Shown here in pieces: positions 35,261-46,795 of a stretch of DNA of 64,000 nt (positions are counted from its first letter, which is position 1; the number at the start of each line of letters is the position of its first letter). Location of the stretch: assembly GCF_016918855.1 (NCBI RefSeq), contig NZ_JADKYB010000008.1, forward strand, positions 124,001 through 188,000, read 5' to 3'. A program made the translations under genes and the position numbers. This stretch comes from Actinacidiphila acididurans. Lineage in GTDB: Bacteria > Actinomycetota > Actinomycetes > Streptomycetales > Streptomycetaceae. The notes below the pieces were generated by a model. That model did not search any database and had not been told where the DNA came from. It saw nothing but the letters and a program-made list of their open reading frames with translations.

Positions 35261-35282
35261 CCCCACGCGCCCCGGAAACGGA

Positions 35283-35314
35283 ACGGGAGCCCGCCCCGAG
35301 GGGCCGGCTCCCGT
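35283..35314. terminator. Bidirectional hairpin terminator
   Basis: ACGGGAGCC (35283-35291) and GGCTCCCGT (35306-35314) pair perfectly across a GC-rich loop between the convergent XRE and nuclease genes. Confidence 0.8.
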
Positions 35315-35348
35315 CGTACGTGCCAGGCGTCGGTGCGCCAGGCGCGGC

Positions 35349-38300
35349 CTACTTCGTGGTGACCTTCACCGTCGTGTCAGCCGTCCCGGGGAGCACCTTG
35401 GCGTCCCCGGAGTAGCTCACGGCCACGGTGTGCGTGCCCGCGTCGTGGAACGCGGCCAGCTTGATGTTCGCCTCGCCGCAGTCGAGCGCGGCGTGGTAGG
35501 TCCGGCCGTCGACGGTCACCGTGACCGTGCCGGTCGGGGTGGTGCCGGCGGCCGTGACCGTGACGTGCACCATGACCTGGGTCTTGCCCGCCACGACCTT
35601 GTTCGGGGTGGCCTTCACGGCGACCTCGGAGGCGGCCTTCACCGGCCCCGGGTCGATGCCGACGACGACCGGGTCGTGGTCGGAGGCCGCGAACGGGTCG
35701 CCGGCGTTGAACAGCTGCGTGGCGTTGTAGTTGTAGCGGCTGTACGCGAAGCCGACCGACTCCTGGGCGTTGATCTGCCAGACCGTCGCGCCGGTCACCA
35801 TCGACAGCGCCGCCGGGCTGGCCACGACGTGGTCGAGGGAGCCCTCGAGGCCGTTGTAGGAGTACGACCAGTGGTTCGGGTCGTCCGTGGACCCGAGGTC
35901 GGTGTAGCCCTGGCTGTACAGGTACTCCATCGGGTCCTCGTGCGTGTAGGCGTTGAAGTCGCCCACGAGGAACAGCTTGTCCGTGCCCAGCGTCTGCGCC
36001 TGCGCCTGCGCGAAGGCGAGCATGTCCTGCGCCTGGTGCGTACGGGTCTCGTTGTAGCCGCCCTGGTCGTAGGCCGGGCGGGTGTCCTCCGCGTCGCCGG
36101 GGTAGAGCCCGGCGGCGTCGTTGCTCTTCGACTTCAGGTGGTTGGCCACCACCAGGAAGGCGTCGGAGTCGGCGGTGCCGACGGCCTTGAAGCCCTGGGC
36201 CAGCGGCTCGCGCGCGATGGAGAAGTCCTGGCCGGCGCCGGAGAGGTTGCTCAGCACGTGCGAGGCGCCCACCAGCGAGACCTCGGCCGGCTTGTAGATG
36301 AACGCGGTCCGGATGACGTCCTGGTCGGCGGTCGGCGGCAGGTCCGCGGCCGCCGGGGACGGCGCGAAGGCCCAGGTGCCGGCGCCCGCCTTGGCGTTGA
36401 GGGCGTCGACCAGGCCGGCGAGCGCGGAGTCGCGGTCCTCACCGAACTTGACCGAGTTCTCGACCTCTTCGAGCGAGACGATGCCGGCCCCGAGGCCGTT
36501 GATGCCGGTGACGATCTTTTCCTGCTGCCGCTGGAAGCTGGCGTCGTCGGCCGCGCCGCGGGGGCCGGTGGCACCGCAGTCGTTGACCGCGATGTGGTTG
36601 CCCTGCCGGTCGTTGTAGTAGGAGCACGAGCCCAGGCCGCCCGCGACGTAGCGGCTGCCCGTCATGGGGAAGTAGTTCTCGACGTTGAAGGTCGCCAGGC
36701 GGATCTTCCCGCCGACGGCCACCGGCTGCGCGTTCTGGGTGCGCATGTCGGAGAACGAGACGATGTCGCCGCCGGCGCCGTTGACCTGGCCGGTGGGCTG
36801 GAAGTTCCACAGCGAGTTGCGGTAGTCCAGCACGACCGGCTGGTGGAAGGTCGCCTTGGCGCCCACGCTGACCGGGTTGCCGGCGGTGAGCCAGGGCAGC
36901 GGGCTGTTGGCGGCGGAGCCCGTGGGGGAGTAGGTCACGCTCGCGCCGTCGTCCAGCGTGATGGCGTGGGAGGCGTCGTAGTCGGCGGCCTGCTGCGCGG
37001 CGGCGCTGCCGGCCGGGCCGGCGTCCGTCGGCTGACGCAGCGTCTGGTCGCCGGCGGCCAGCTCGACCTGGCCGTAGAAGTTGGTGTTGTAGTTGTCCGT
37101 CACCGTGAAGTCGCCCTGGGGCGCCATGAGCTCGCCCTCGTGCGCCTCCTTCTGGGCGTCGGACTGCAGGTCGCTCCACGCGATCCGGTCGGCGACGACC
37201 GGCGGCAGCGGGGTGGCCAGCTGCGTCACGGTCGGGAAGGTGAGCTCGGTCTCGCCGGCGTACTCCTGGACCGTGCCGCGGACCTGGACGCTCTCGCCGA
37301 CGGTCACGGTGCCGACCGACTGCGAACCGTAGACGAACACGGCGTCCGAGGCCCCGGGGGTCTTGTCGTCGGCCGCGGCGCCGCCGGCGCCGCCCGTCTC
37401 CAGGTAGAAGCCGTTGAAGCCGCCGGTCGCGTACACCGCGGTGACCACGCCCTGGGTGGTGGCGGTCTTGCCGGCCAGCGGCGAGGTGTCGGTGTTCGTG
37501 CCCTGGATCTGGGCGATCGTCACGTTGCCGGCGTCACCGCTCGAGTCGCCGGTGCCGGTCTGACCCGCCGAGTTCACCGGGGCGGGCTGCCCGGTGGTGA
37601 AGTCGGTGTGGTTGTCGTCGGTGTCGGCGCCCTCGGGGGTGCGCAGCGCGGCCACGTCGGTGCCGAGGTTGGTCCCCTGGGCCTCGCCCTCGAAGGTGTT
37701 CGCGTCGCCGTAGCCGAGCGCGTCCACGACGTGCGCGGTGCCGCTGATGTCGCCGGCCGGCAGCGTCGGGGCCGCCGTCGTGTCGAGCAGCGCGACGAAC
37801 GAACCCTGGTAGTTCAGGTTCACCGGGATCGTCGCGTCCGGCGTCGGCAGGGCCGCGCCGTCCCCGGCCGTGTCGGCACCCGCCTGGACCAGGAAGTGGC
37901 CGTGCGCCGGGATGCTGCCGGAGATCGGGTAGTCGGCCAGCGCCGCGCCGGCTCCACGGTTGTACGCTCCGTAGCCGATCGACCAGCCGGTCAGGTCGAC
38001 CGCGCTGTCCGTCGGGTTGTACAGGTCGATGTAGTCGTGCGCGAACGGCGCGTTGGTGTAGCCGCCGTCGCCCCAGACCTGGCTGATGACCACGTGGTTC
38101 GCGCCGGTGCCGGCGGCCTGGGCGGTCAGCGTGAACGTCGCGCTGCCGGTGGCGCCCGTACCGTCGGTGACGGTGAGCTGCACCGAGGCGGAGCCGGTCG
38201 CGTCGGGGGTGCCGCTGATACGGCCGGTGGCCGCGTCGATCGAGGCCCAGGCGGGCAGGCCCGTCGCGCTCCAGGTGTACGGCGACGTGCCGCCGGTCGC

Positions 38301-38999
38301 GGTCGGCGTGAAGGAGAACGCCGTGCCGACGGTGGCGGCCCGGGGGCCGATCGCGCCGATGGCCGGCTTCTGCGTGGTGCCGCCGCCGCTGAACGCGGAG
38401 TTGCGCGGGTTCGGCGCCGCCGTCACGAAGTCGGCGTTGTTGTTGTCCGTGTCCGCCCCGGGGGTGGCGCGGGTGACGGCAGTGGTGTTGCTGGGCGCGG
38501 GGGCGTCCCCGCCCTCGACGATCGCGCCGGTGCCGAAGCCGACCGTGTCGACGACGGAGCCGGCCGCGTCGGACAGCGTCACCGAGCCGGCGGTCGCCGA
38601 CAGGGCCAGCTGGCCGCTGGCGTCGGGGGTGGGCAGCGGCGTGGTGCCGCCGGCGCCCTGTCCCTCCTGGACCAGGTAGTAGCCGTGCGCCGGAATGCTG
38701 CCCGTCAGGGCCGTCGACCCACCGAGGTTGCCCTTGGCGCTGTAGTACGACACCGACCAGCCGCTCACGTCCACGGTGGCGTCGGTCGGGTTGAAGAGCT
38801 CGATGTAGTCGTTGGTGTACGTGGCGCCGGAGTTGCCGCCGCCGCCGTACACCTCGTTGATCACCAGCGCGGTACCGGCCGGGTTGGCGTGGGCGGGCGC
38901 GGCGACGACGCCGCCGAGACCGGTCACGGCCAGCACGATGCCGGTGGCCCCGATCAGCGCCCGGCGGGACCGGGGGTTCCTCGGTAGAGGATGTGTCAT
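35349..38999 (-). CDS. Secreted ExeM/NucH-type nuclease with lamin-tail domains
   Basis: A 1216-residue exported nuclease. After a signal peptide (ALIGATGIVLAVTGLGGVVA, cleavage near AHA) come a lamin-tail domain (TALVINEVYGGGGNSG, YIELFNPTD), a He_PIG-like Ig domain (SPYTWSATGLPAWASID), a second lamin-tail domain (DYIDLYNPTDSAVDLTGWS) and an OB-like domain (VTIAQIQGTNTDTSPLAGK). Then follows the endonuclease/exonuclease/phosphatase domain: IRLATFNVENYF, SLEEVEN, VGDFNAYTHEDP and ASDHDPVVV carry the metal and catalytic residues. An Ig-like domain (KATPNKVVAGKTQ) ends the protein. ATG 38999 follows CAGGAG. Such enzymes degrade extracellular DNA, giving phosphate and nucleotides or loosening biofilm. 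Confidence 0.9.
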   Translation of the reverse strand: MTHPLPRNPRSRRALIGATGIVLAVTGLGGVVAAPAHANPAGTALVINEVYGGGGNSGATYTNDYIELFNPTDATVDVSGWSVSYYSAKGNLGGSTALTGSIPAHGYYLVQEGQGAGGTTPLPTPDASGQLALSATAGSVTLSDAAGSVVDTVGFGTGAIVEGGDAPAPSNTTAVTRATPGADTDNNNADFVTAAPNPRNSAFSGGGTTQKPAIGAIGPRAATVGTAFSFTPTATGGTSPYTWSATGLPAWASIDAATGRISGTPDATGSASVQLTVTDGTGATGSATFTLTAQAAGTGANHVVISQVWGDGGYTNAPFAHDYIDLYNPTDSAVDLTGWSIGYGAYNRGAGAALADYPISGSIPAHGHFLVQAGADTAGDGAALPTPDATIPVNLNYQGSFVALLDTTAAPTLPAGDISGTAHVVDALGYGDANTFEGEAQGTNLGTDVAALRTPEGADTDDNHTDFTTGQPAPVNSAGQTGTGDSSGDAGNVTIAQIQGTNTDTSPLAGKTATTQGVVTAVYATGGFNGFYLETGGAGGAAADDKTPGASDAVFVYGSQSVGTVTVGESVQVRGTVQEYAGETELTFPTVTQLATPLPPVVADRIAWSDLQSDAQKEAHEGELMAPQGDFTVTDNYNTNFYGQVELAAGDQTLRQPTDAGPAGSAAAQQAADYDASHAITLDDGASVTYSPTGSAANSPLPWLTAGNPVSVGAKATFHQPVVLDYRNSLWNFQPTGQVNGAGGDIVSFSDMRTQNAQPVAVGGKIRLATFNVENYFPMTGSRYVAGGLGSCSYYNDRQGNHIAVNDCGATGPRGAADDASFQRQQEKIVTGINGLGAGIVSLEEVENSVKFGEDRDSALAGLVDALNAKAGAGTWAFAPSPAAADLPPTADQDVIRTAFIYKPAEVSLVGASHVLSNLSGAGQDFSIAREPLAQGFKAVGTADSDAFLVVANHLKSKSNDAAGLYPGDAEDTRPAYDQGGYNETRTHQAQDMLAFAQAQAQTLGTDKLFLVGDFNAYTHEDPMEYLYSQGYTDLGSTDDPNHWSYSYNGLEGSLDHVVASPAALSMVTGATVWQINAQESVGFAYSRYNYNATQLFNAGDPFAASDHDPVVVGIDPGPVKAASEVAVKATPNKVVAGKTQVMVHVTVTAAGTTPTGTVTVTVDGRTYHAALDCGEANIKLAAFHDAGTHTVAVSYSGDAKVLPGTADTTVKVTTK

Positions 39000-39159
39000 G
39001 GAGTTCGCTCCTGATAGGTGGACGACGGCGCACGGGGCGTAGCACCCGAGTACGACCGAGTAAGGCAAAGGGAGTCAAAAGAGCGGCTTCCGACCGCAAT
39101 GCGAACGGCACATGAACTCCCTCCTCGAACTCTCCACAGCTGCCCCGGAAGACGGACGC

Positions 39160-39189
39160 GGGGTGCCCACCGCGGACGGTGGGCACCCC
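39160..39189 (-). terminator. Hairpin terminator after the GH54 gene
   Basis: GGGGTGCCCACC (39160-39171) and GGTGGGCACCCC (39178-39189) form a perfect 12-bp stem with a 6-nt loop, 37 bp beyond the GH54 stop on the minus strand. Confidence 0.85.
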
Positions 39190-39225
39190 GGTCGATCGGT
39201 CAGGCCGTGCGGTGTTCGGGCCGCC

Positions 39226-42200
39226 TTACGACGCGGGCGCCCACGGCGTGGCCGCGGTCCAGCTCGAGTCGTCGGCCCAGGACGTCGTGGTGTCCCACGC
39301 GTTGGTGCCGCCGTTGCTCGCGAGGTAGACGGTGTTGTTGAAGGAGCGGATGTACTTCGTCGGGAAGTTCACCGACTGGAAGGACACGCCTTGCCCGCTG
39401 TTGCCGGGCGTCCGGCAGAAGGTCGCGTCCTGGGTGAACAGCGTGCTGCCGTCGTTGGGCTGGAGGTGGAACTGGAAGTTCTGGTGCCGCAGATAGCTGC
39501 CCGGCTTGTTCACCGACTCGAACGAGACGCAGCTGGGGTTGTTCAGGCCGGCCGTCTCCACCCACGTCGCGTCCTGCTTGTCGGTGGCCGAGCTGGCGGC
39601 GGTGACGGGTGCGGTGACCACGAGGTCGTCGGAGTCGTCGTGCTTGACGTAGTTCGAGGTGCTGCCGGGCGTGGTCATCTGCAGCGAGACGCGCGGTCCC
39701 GGGTCGAGGGTGAAGCCCTTGTTGGCCGCGCCGGGGGTGGGGCTGTTGGAGACGGTGAAGTCGGCGCAGTTGCTGTCGGTGTCGAGGCCGTCGGGGAAGC
39801 GGACGGCGCTTCTACCCGTGCCCGGGGCCGCGACCAGGCAGCCGTTCGCTCCGGATCCGGAGGCGCCCTGATATCCCTCGGCGTTCCAGGGGTCGACGAG
39901 GCTGCCGTAGTTCAGGCTGTCGGCCGTGTTGCCCTTGCTGTCGCCCAGCACCATGGTGCCGGCGCCGGTGGACAGTGCGGGTCCGCCGAACCACTGGTCG
40001 GGGGCGGTGGGGGACTGATAGCCCGCGGTCGTGGCCCGCGCGTCCTGCACGGGTGTGTTGATCGCGTGCCGCTGCGTCAGCGGCTTGTCGAGGGTGATGC
40101 CGGTGCCGAGGGCCTGCACCGGTTCGTTGCTGGAGTGGGCGAAGGCGGTGGCCGGCGCGAAGGTGACGCCCGTACCGCGGTTGCTGAACGGCAGGTTGGA
40201 GGAGTGGTCGTACGTCAGGGGCGCGGTCAGGTCGAGGCCGGTGCCGGTGGCTCCGGTGGTGCCGACCGCGGCGACCGTGACGTTCTCGATCCGGGAGCCG
40301 ATGTCCAGCCGGATCGTGTCACCGGCCGAGATGTTGGTGGTGGAGGTGACCTTGATGTTGGTCGCCCCCGCGGCGGCGGGCGCCGAGAGCCGGGCCTGCG
40401 TTCCCGGCTTTCCGACGGAGGTGACCGTGGCCACTTCCAGCTTGTCGCCGTAGCCGATGGCCAGCTTCTGGCCGACGGTGAAGCCGGAGGTGCTCGCCAC
40501 CGGGACGTTGGTCGATCCGGCCGGGATGGTGACGACCGGACCGTCCGGCAGGGGCTGCCAGAGCGTCGTGTTGGTGGTGGCCGCCGTGCCGACGCCGGCG
40601 ACGGTACGCGTTTCCGCGCCGGAGCCGGTGCCTACGGTGACGGTGTCGCCGGCCGTCAGGCCGTTCGTGCTGCGTACGGCGACGGTGGCGTCCCCCGGTG
40701 CGGCCGGAGCGGCCAGCCCGGAAGTGGACAGGCCCAGCACGTAGTGGCCGCCGGCCGGCAGGGTGGTGCCGGAGGGGACGGTCACCGTCGAGGAGACGGC
40801 CTGCTGGGTGGGGTGCTCGGTCAGGATCCAGCCGGAGATGTCGACCGGGCTCGTGCCCGCGTTGTACAGCTCGACGAACTGGTCGGTGGAGTCGGTGCCG
40901 GTCGAGGTCCGGAACTCGTTGATCTTGATCGACGGGGTGTTCCGTACGTGCTCGGTGGTCGTCGCGGACTGATCGGCGCGGCCGGGGCCCTGGCCGGTCC
41001 AGGTCGCGCGGCCGCGCAGGTCACCGTCGAAGTCGGCCGGCCCCGCGGTGACCTTGAAGGTCGCGCTCACGCTCCGGCCGGGCTCGACGGACGCGAAGTT
41101 GGTGGTGCCCGTGGCCGTGGCCTGCCACCCGTCCGGGACGGACAGGTGCAGCCTCAGGTCCGATACGCGCGACCCGGTGGTGTTCGTGAAGGTCAGGGCG
41201 GAATTCTGCGAGGTGCCGGGAGCGAAGGTCTGCAGTCCCGGCGCGGTGGCCGTCGCCGGGGCCGGCGTCAGGCTCAGCTGCTGGACGTCGTACTTCGCGG
41301 CCACGACATTGGCCTGCACCGCGTTGTCGGTGGCGTCGGTGGGGTAGCCGGCCGTCATCACGCCTTCGTAGAAGGTGCCTTGCGAGCCGTTGCTGTTGTC
41401 ACCGCCGTTGCCCAGCACGATCGCGCCCTGCTTGCGCATCGGGTCGTAGCTGGAATCGACCCGTTGCCCGTCGAACATGGTGGTCAGCGGGCCCTGTTGC
41501 GCGTCGCCGCCCAGGGAGGCCCAGTGATGGGCTTCGCCCTTGGCGACAGCGGTCGCGAAGCGCGAGGTGATGTTCGGCAGGCTGGCGCAGAGCTTGGACG
41601 TGCTGCCCGGGTTGACGCATCCGACCAGGTTGTTCTCCTGGTCGGTCATGATCCACGGGCCGGGCGCGTTGCCGTGGTACCAGGCGGTGGCGTCGCCGAA
41701 GTAGGACGTCTCCATGGTGCCGTTGCCGTCGTCGCGGCTGTCGGTCTCGGCGTTGCCGTAGTCGAAGCAGCAGCCGTTGTTGAAGTGCCGGCCGTTGAGG
41801 ACCCAGTACATCCCCTCCGGCTGGTCGTCGACGGCGATGCCCCTGGTGTCGTTGTTCCGCAGCCCCATGCCGGGCTCGATGAAGACGCCGTAGGCCTTGT
41901 GACCGCTGACGGTGACCGGTGCCATGTCGGCGACCGGCAGGTTGTTGGCGCCGCCCATGGCCGGCCCGCTGAAGTTGCCGCGGGGCGCCTGGGTGAGGTC
42001 GTTGTGGTTGGGCGACTGGTCGTAGACCGTCGTGATCAGGCAGGTGGTGTCCGCGCAGAACCTGTCCTGGGCGGCCGCGTCGGCGTAACCGCCCGCGTCC
42101 GGGACCGGCTGCGCGGTGGGGGCGACGACGCCGATGTTCCGGACCTCGCCGTCCGACAGCCGGCGGACCTGGTAGAGCGGCCCGTCGTAGGAGGCGTAGA

Positions 42201-42405
42201 GGGCTCGGGTGGTGCTGTGCGCGGCCGCACACGGAGTGCCGGCTGCGGCGTAGATGTCGCACGGGCCTGCCGGCCTGGTGGGGGCCGTCTGCGTCGCGGT
42301 GGCAGGCGAGGCCACGGTGACGGTGAAGCCGATCAGCGCGAGGGCGATCGAGGCGAAGGCCGCGATCGTTCTGCGGCGTATCCGTTTGACGCCGGGTCTG
42401 AACAT
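39226..42405 (-). CDS. Secreted GH54 alpha-L-arabinofuranosidase with lamin-tail and CBM42 domains
   Basis: A 1059-residue exported enzyme removing arabinofuranose from arabinan or arabinoxylan. The signal peptide ends near ATATQ. The GH54 catalytic domain runs from about residue 49 (PCDIYAAAGTPCAAAHSTTR) to 370, with the vicinal cysteines (NNGCCFDYGN, 212-213). Counting from these against the Aspergillus enzyme puts the nucleophile at Glu257 (MTDQENNL) and the acid/base at the Asp of GNGGDNSN, near 336. Then come a NEW3-like domain, a lamin-tail domain (SIKINEFRTSTG, WILTEHP), a region of beta repeats, and a C-terminal CBM42 (CVSFESVNKPGSYLRHQNF). Fungal homologues lack the middle block. ATG 42405 is preferred to TTG 42417. 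A LacI-type palindrome lies upstream. Confidence 0.92.
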   Translation of the reverse strand: MFRPGVKRIRRRTIAAFASIALALIGFTVTVASPATATQTAPTRPAGPCDIYAAAGTPCAAAHSTTRALYASYDGPLYQVRRLSDGEVRNIGVVAPTAQPVPDAGGYADAAAQDRFCADTTCLITTVYDQSPNHNDLTQAPRGNFSGPAMGGANNLPVADMAPVTVSGHKAYGVFIEPGMGLRNNDTRGIAVDDQPEGMYWVLNGRHFNNGCCFDYGNAETDSRDDGNGTMETSYFGDATAWYHGNAPGPWIMTDQENNLVGCVNPGSTSKLCASLPNITSRFATAVAKGEAHHWASLGGDAQQGPLTTMFDGQRVDSSYDPMRKQGAIVLGNGGDNSNGSQGTFYEGVMTAGYPTDATDNAVQANVVAAKYDVQQLSLTPAPATATAPGLQTFAPGTSQNSALTFTNTTGSRVSDLRLHLSVPDGWQATATGTTNFASVEPGRSVSATFKVTAGPADFDGDLRGRATWTGQGPGRADQSATTTEHVRNTPSIKINEFRTSTGTDSTDQFVELYNAGTSPVDISGWILTEHPTQQAVSSTVTVPSGTTLPAGGHYVLGLSTSGLAAPAAPGDATVAVRSTNGLTAGDTVTVGTGSGAETRTVAGVGTAATTNTTLWQPLPDGPVVTIPAGSTNVPVASTSGFTVGQKLAIGYGDKLEVATVTSVGKPGTQARLSAPAAAGATNIKVTSTTNISAGDTIRLDIGSRIENVTVAAVGTTGATGTGLDLTAPLTYDHSSNLPFSNRGTGVTFAPATAFAHSSNEPVQALGTGITLDKPLTQRHAINTPVQDARATTAGYQSPTAPDQWFGGPALSTGAGTMVLGDSKGNTADSLNYGSLVDPWNAEGYQGASGSGANGCLVAAPGTGRSAVRFPDGLDTDSNCADFTVSNSPTPGAANKGFTLDPGPRVSLQMTTPGSTSNYVKHDDSDDLVVTAPVTAASSATDKQDATWVETAGLNNPSCVSFESVNKPGSYLRHQNFQFHLQPNDGSTLFTQDATFCRTPGNSGQGVSFQSVNFPTKYIRSFNNTVYLASNGGTNAWDTTTSWADDSSWTAATPWAPAS

Positions 42406-42817
42406 GTTCGAGATCAACTCCTACATGGTTCAGTCGGATTGGTGGAGGTTCGAACCACGGGCGGCCGCACGGGGCGCCGTGGACCGTGGCATTGTTAGCG
42501 CTCACATCCAGCGGTCATCGAAGCTATGCCGGTTGACGAAGTTGCGTCAAGGTTTCCGGCGCGATTCGCGTACGTTCCGGCGTCGGGTGGTTGCGTTCGG
42601 TGCTCCGCGACCGCAGGTCAATCGCCCTTCGATCGACGGAAGGTGATGGGCGGTCACGTGGCGACACCGAGCAGCCGGCGTACGGGTGGCCCGTTCTCTC
42701 ACCGCGGCTGGCTTCATGTCGTCGCCGCGACCCGCAGTGAGCGCAAACACGAATGTGCGGGCACAGCGCACGGACGCCATCCGGATCGGGTACGTCTCCG
42801 GCGTCCGCGGCGGCGGA
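42406..42817. other. GH54 upstream region, no gene seen
   Basis: These 412 bp contain the GH54 ribosome site (GTAGGAG near 42418-42424) and a LacI-type palindrome (42493-42506). From 42520 to 42817 I see nothing coding; short frames on both strands have arbitrary composition. Confidence 0.5.
42493..42506. promoter_or_regulatory. LacI-type operator of the GH54 gene
   Basis: TGTTAGCGCTCACA is a 14-bp palindrome with one mismatched pair and an AGCGCT core, the format of LacI-family operators. It lies 88 bp upstream of the GH54 start on the minus strand. The AGCGCT core recurs twice at the promoter near 63691-63728, beside the LacI gene. Confidence 0.65.
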
Positions 42818-43075
42818 TCACTCGCCGGCGGCTCCGTCGATGGCTTCGCGCAGCAGATCCGCGCGGCCGACGTGGCGGGCGTACTCCTCGATGACGTGCG
42901 CCAGGACGAACCGGACGTCGGTGTCGCCGAACTCAGGATTCGGCACCGTGCGGGAGAAATCCTCCGTCACCTTCGCGAACACCCGCCGTGACTCCTCGCA
43001 CGCCTCCAGGTAGTCGCGGTAGACCTCGGCGGCCGGGGTCGGATCCCGGCACCGCGCGGCGAAGCAGGAACCCAC
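42818..43075 (-). pseudogene. C-terminal fragment of a DinB-like (DUF664) protein
   Basis: The end of this 85-residue frame, [32 protein letters not shown], is the classic C-terminus of DinB/DUF664 proteins, four-helix metal-binding enzymes or thiol transferases of about 165 residues. Homology seems to begin at [16 protein letters not shown] (near 43027), so only the last 70 residues remain. An in-frame stop closes the frame shortly upstream of the GTG at 43075, and the first half with the metal-binding histidines is missing. It abuts another gene fragment on the opposite strand. Confidence 0.7.
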
Positions 43076-43137
43076 CCGACACCACAGCCCTCAATGGCAC
43101 GGTAGACGGGAATCGCCGCCCTTCACGGCAGCGAGGA

Positions 43138-43368
43138 TGTCAACAGGCGGTCCTCCAGCACTACCTGTCCGGGACCTGGCGCACCGCCGCGACCACCGGC
43201 TGCCTGCGCGTCGGCTCGAACGGCTACGTCACGGATGCGGTGCCCTGGGCGTCGTTCCACGACAACGCGCTGCTGCGGGTGCGTCTGCACTACGCGCCGC
43301 CGCGCGCCGGTGCCATCGGCACGTCGGGCTGGAGCGCGCCGGTGTACTTCACGCTCAAGCCGCGCTGA
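43138..43368 (+). pseudogene. C-terminal fragment of an unidentified, probably secreted protein
   Basis: The last 77 residues of an open frame (QHYLSGTWRTAATTGCLRVG, VPWASFHDNALLRVRLHYAP, ending APVYFTLKPR) look like the terminal beta domain of an exported protein: alternating hydrophobic residues and many Trp/Tyr. Upstream the frame has no credible start, ribosome site or signal peptide and runs into the DinB remnant. A perfect terminator follows at 43411-43442, as expected for the genuine 3' end of a gene that lost its 5' part. Family not recognised. Confidence 0.5.
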
Positions 43369-43410
43369 GCGGGCCGGCACCCGCTGCTCGTTGACGACCC
43401 GTCCGATGAC

Positions 43411-43442
43411 GACGGCCCCCGGCATCGCTGCCGGGGGCCGTC
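43411..43442 (+). terminator. Hairpin terminator
   Basis: GACGGCCCCCGGC (43411-43423) and GCCGGGGGCCGTC (43430-43442) form a perfect 13-bp stem with a 6-nt loop, 43 bp after the truncated gene. Confidence 0.8.
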
Positions 43443-43693
43443 GGCCGTTGACCGGGCTGCGCCGGGACCGGATGGCCGGTGCACGCCCTATGACCGATCA
43501 CAGGGGTGTGAAGCATCGGGTACGGGCGGGCTTCGGGGTTCGCGCCGCGGCCGGTTCGGCGGCGGGGAGCGGCGCCGCGCGCGGGCGGATCGCCGGAACG
43601 CCCGGTATATTCCCTGGTCAGGGGGCGCCCGGCGGGACAGAATGGTTCGGCGTCGGACCCGTCCGATGCGGCCCGGGGAGGGAAGGCACGGTC

Positions 43694-46621
<2,928 letters not shown>

Positions 46622-46691
46622 CCGGAGAGCCGCGAATACCCCGGCGCGTATCGCGGGGCAGCCGGAACCCGGGGCAGCCGGAAAACGAGCC

Positions 46692-46722
46692 GGAAGCGGC
46701 CCCGGACAACAGGGCCGCTTCC
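46692..46722. terminator. Bidirectional hairpin terminator
   Basis: GGAAGCGGCCC (46692-46702) and GGGCCGCTTCC (46712-46722) form a perfect 11-bp stem between the convergent LuxR gene and sedolisin gene. Confidence 0.85.
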
Positions 46723-46795
46723 GTGAGACGCGCTTCGGGCACCCGTTTCAGGCACCCCGCAAGCACCCGCCTCGTACACCCGCTTGAGGCACCCC

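Noticed and set aside
35430..38987. A 1185-codon open frame antisense to the nuclease gene
   Set aside because: Composition artefact; the opposite strand encodes recognisable lamin-tail and EEP nuclease domains.
39000..39068. An upstream start for the nuclease gene giving a Cys near the N-terminus
   Set aside because: The MTHPLPRN start has CAGGAG at good distance and leads straight into a normal Sec signal peptide; the extension would disrupt it.
39112..42498. A 1128-codon open frame antisense to the GH54 gene
   Set aside because: No recognisable domain; the GH54 and CBM42 motifs are on the minus strand.
42547..42780. A 77-codon minus-strand ORF upstream of the GH54 gene
   Set aside because: Arg/Thr-rich random text, no ribosome site, no recognisable fold.
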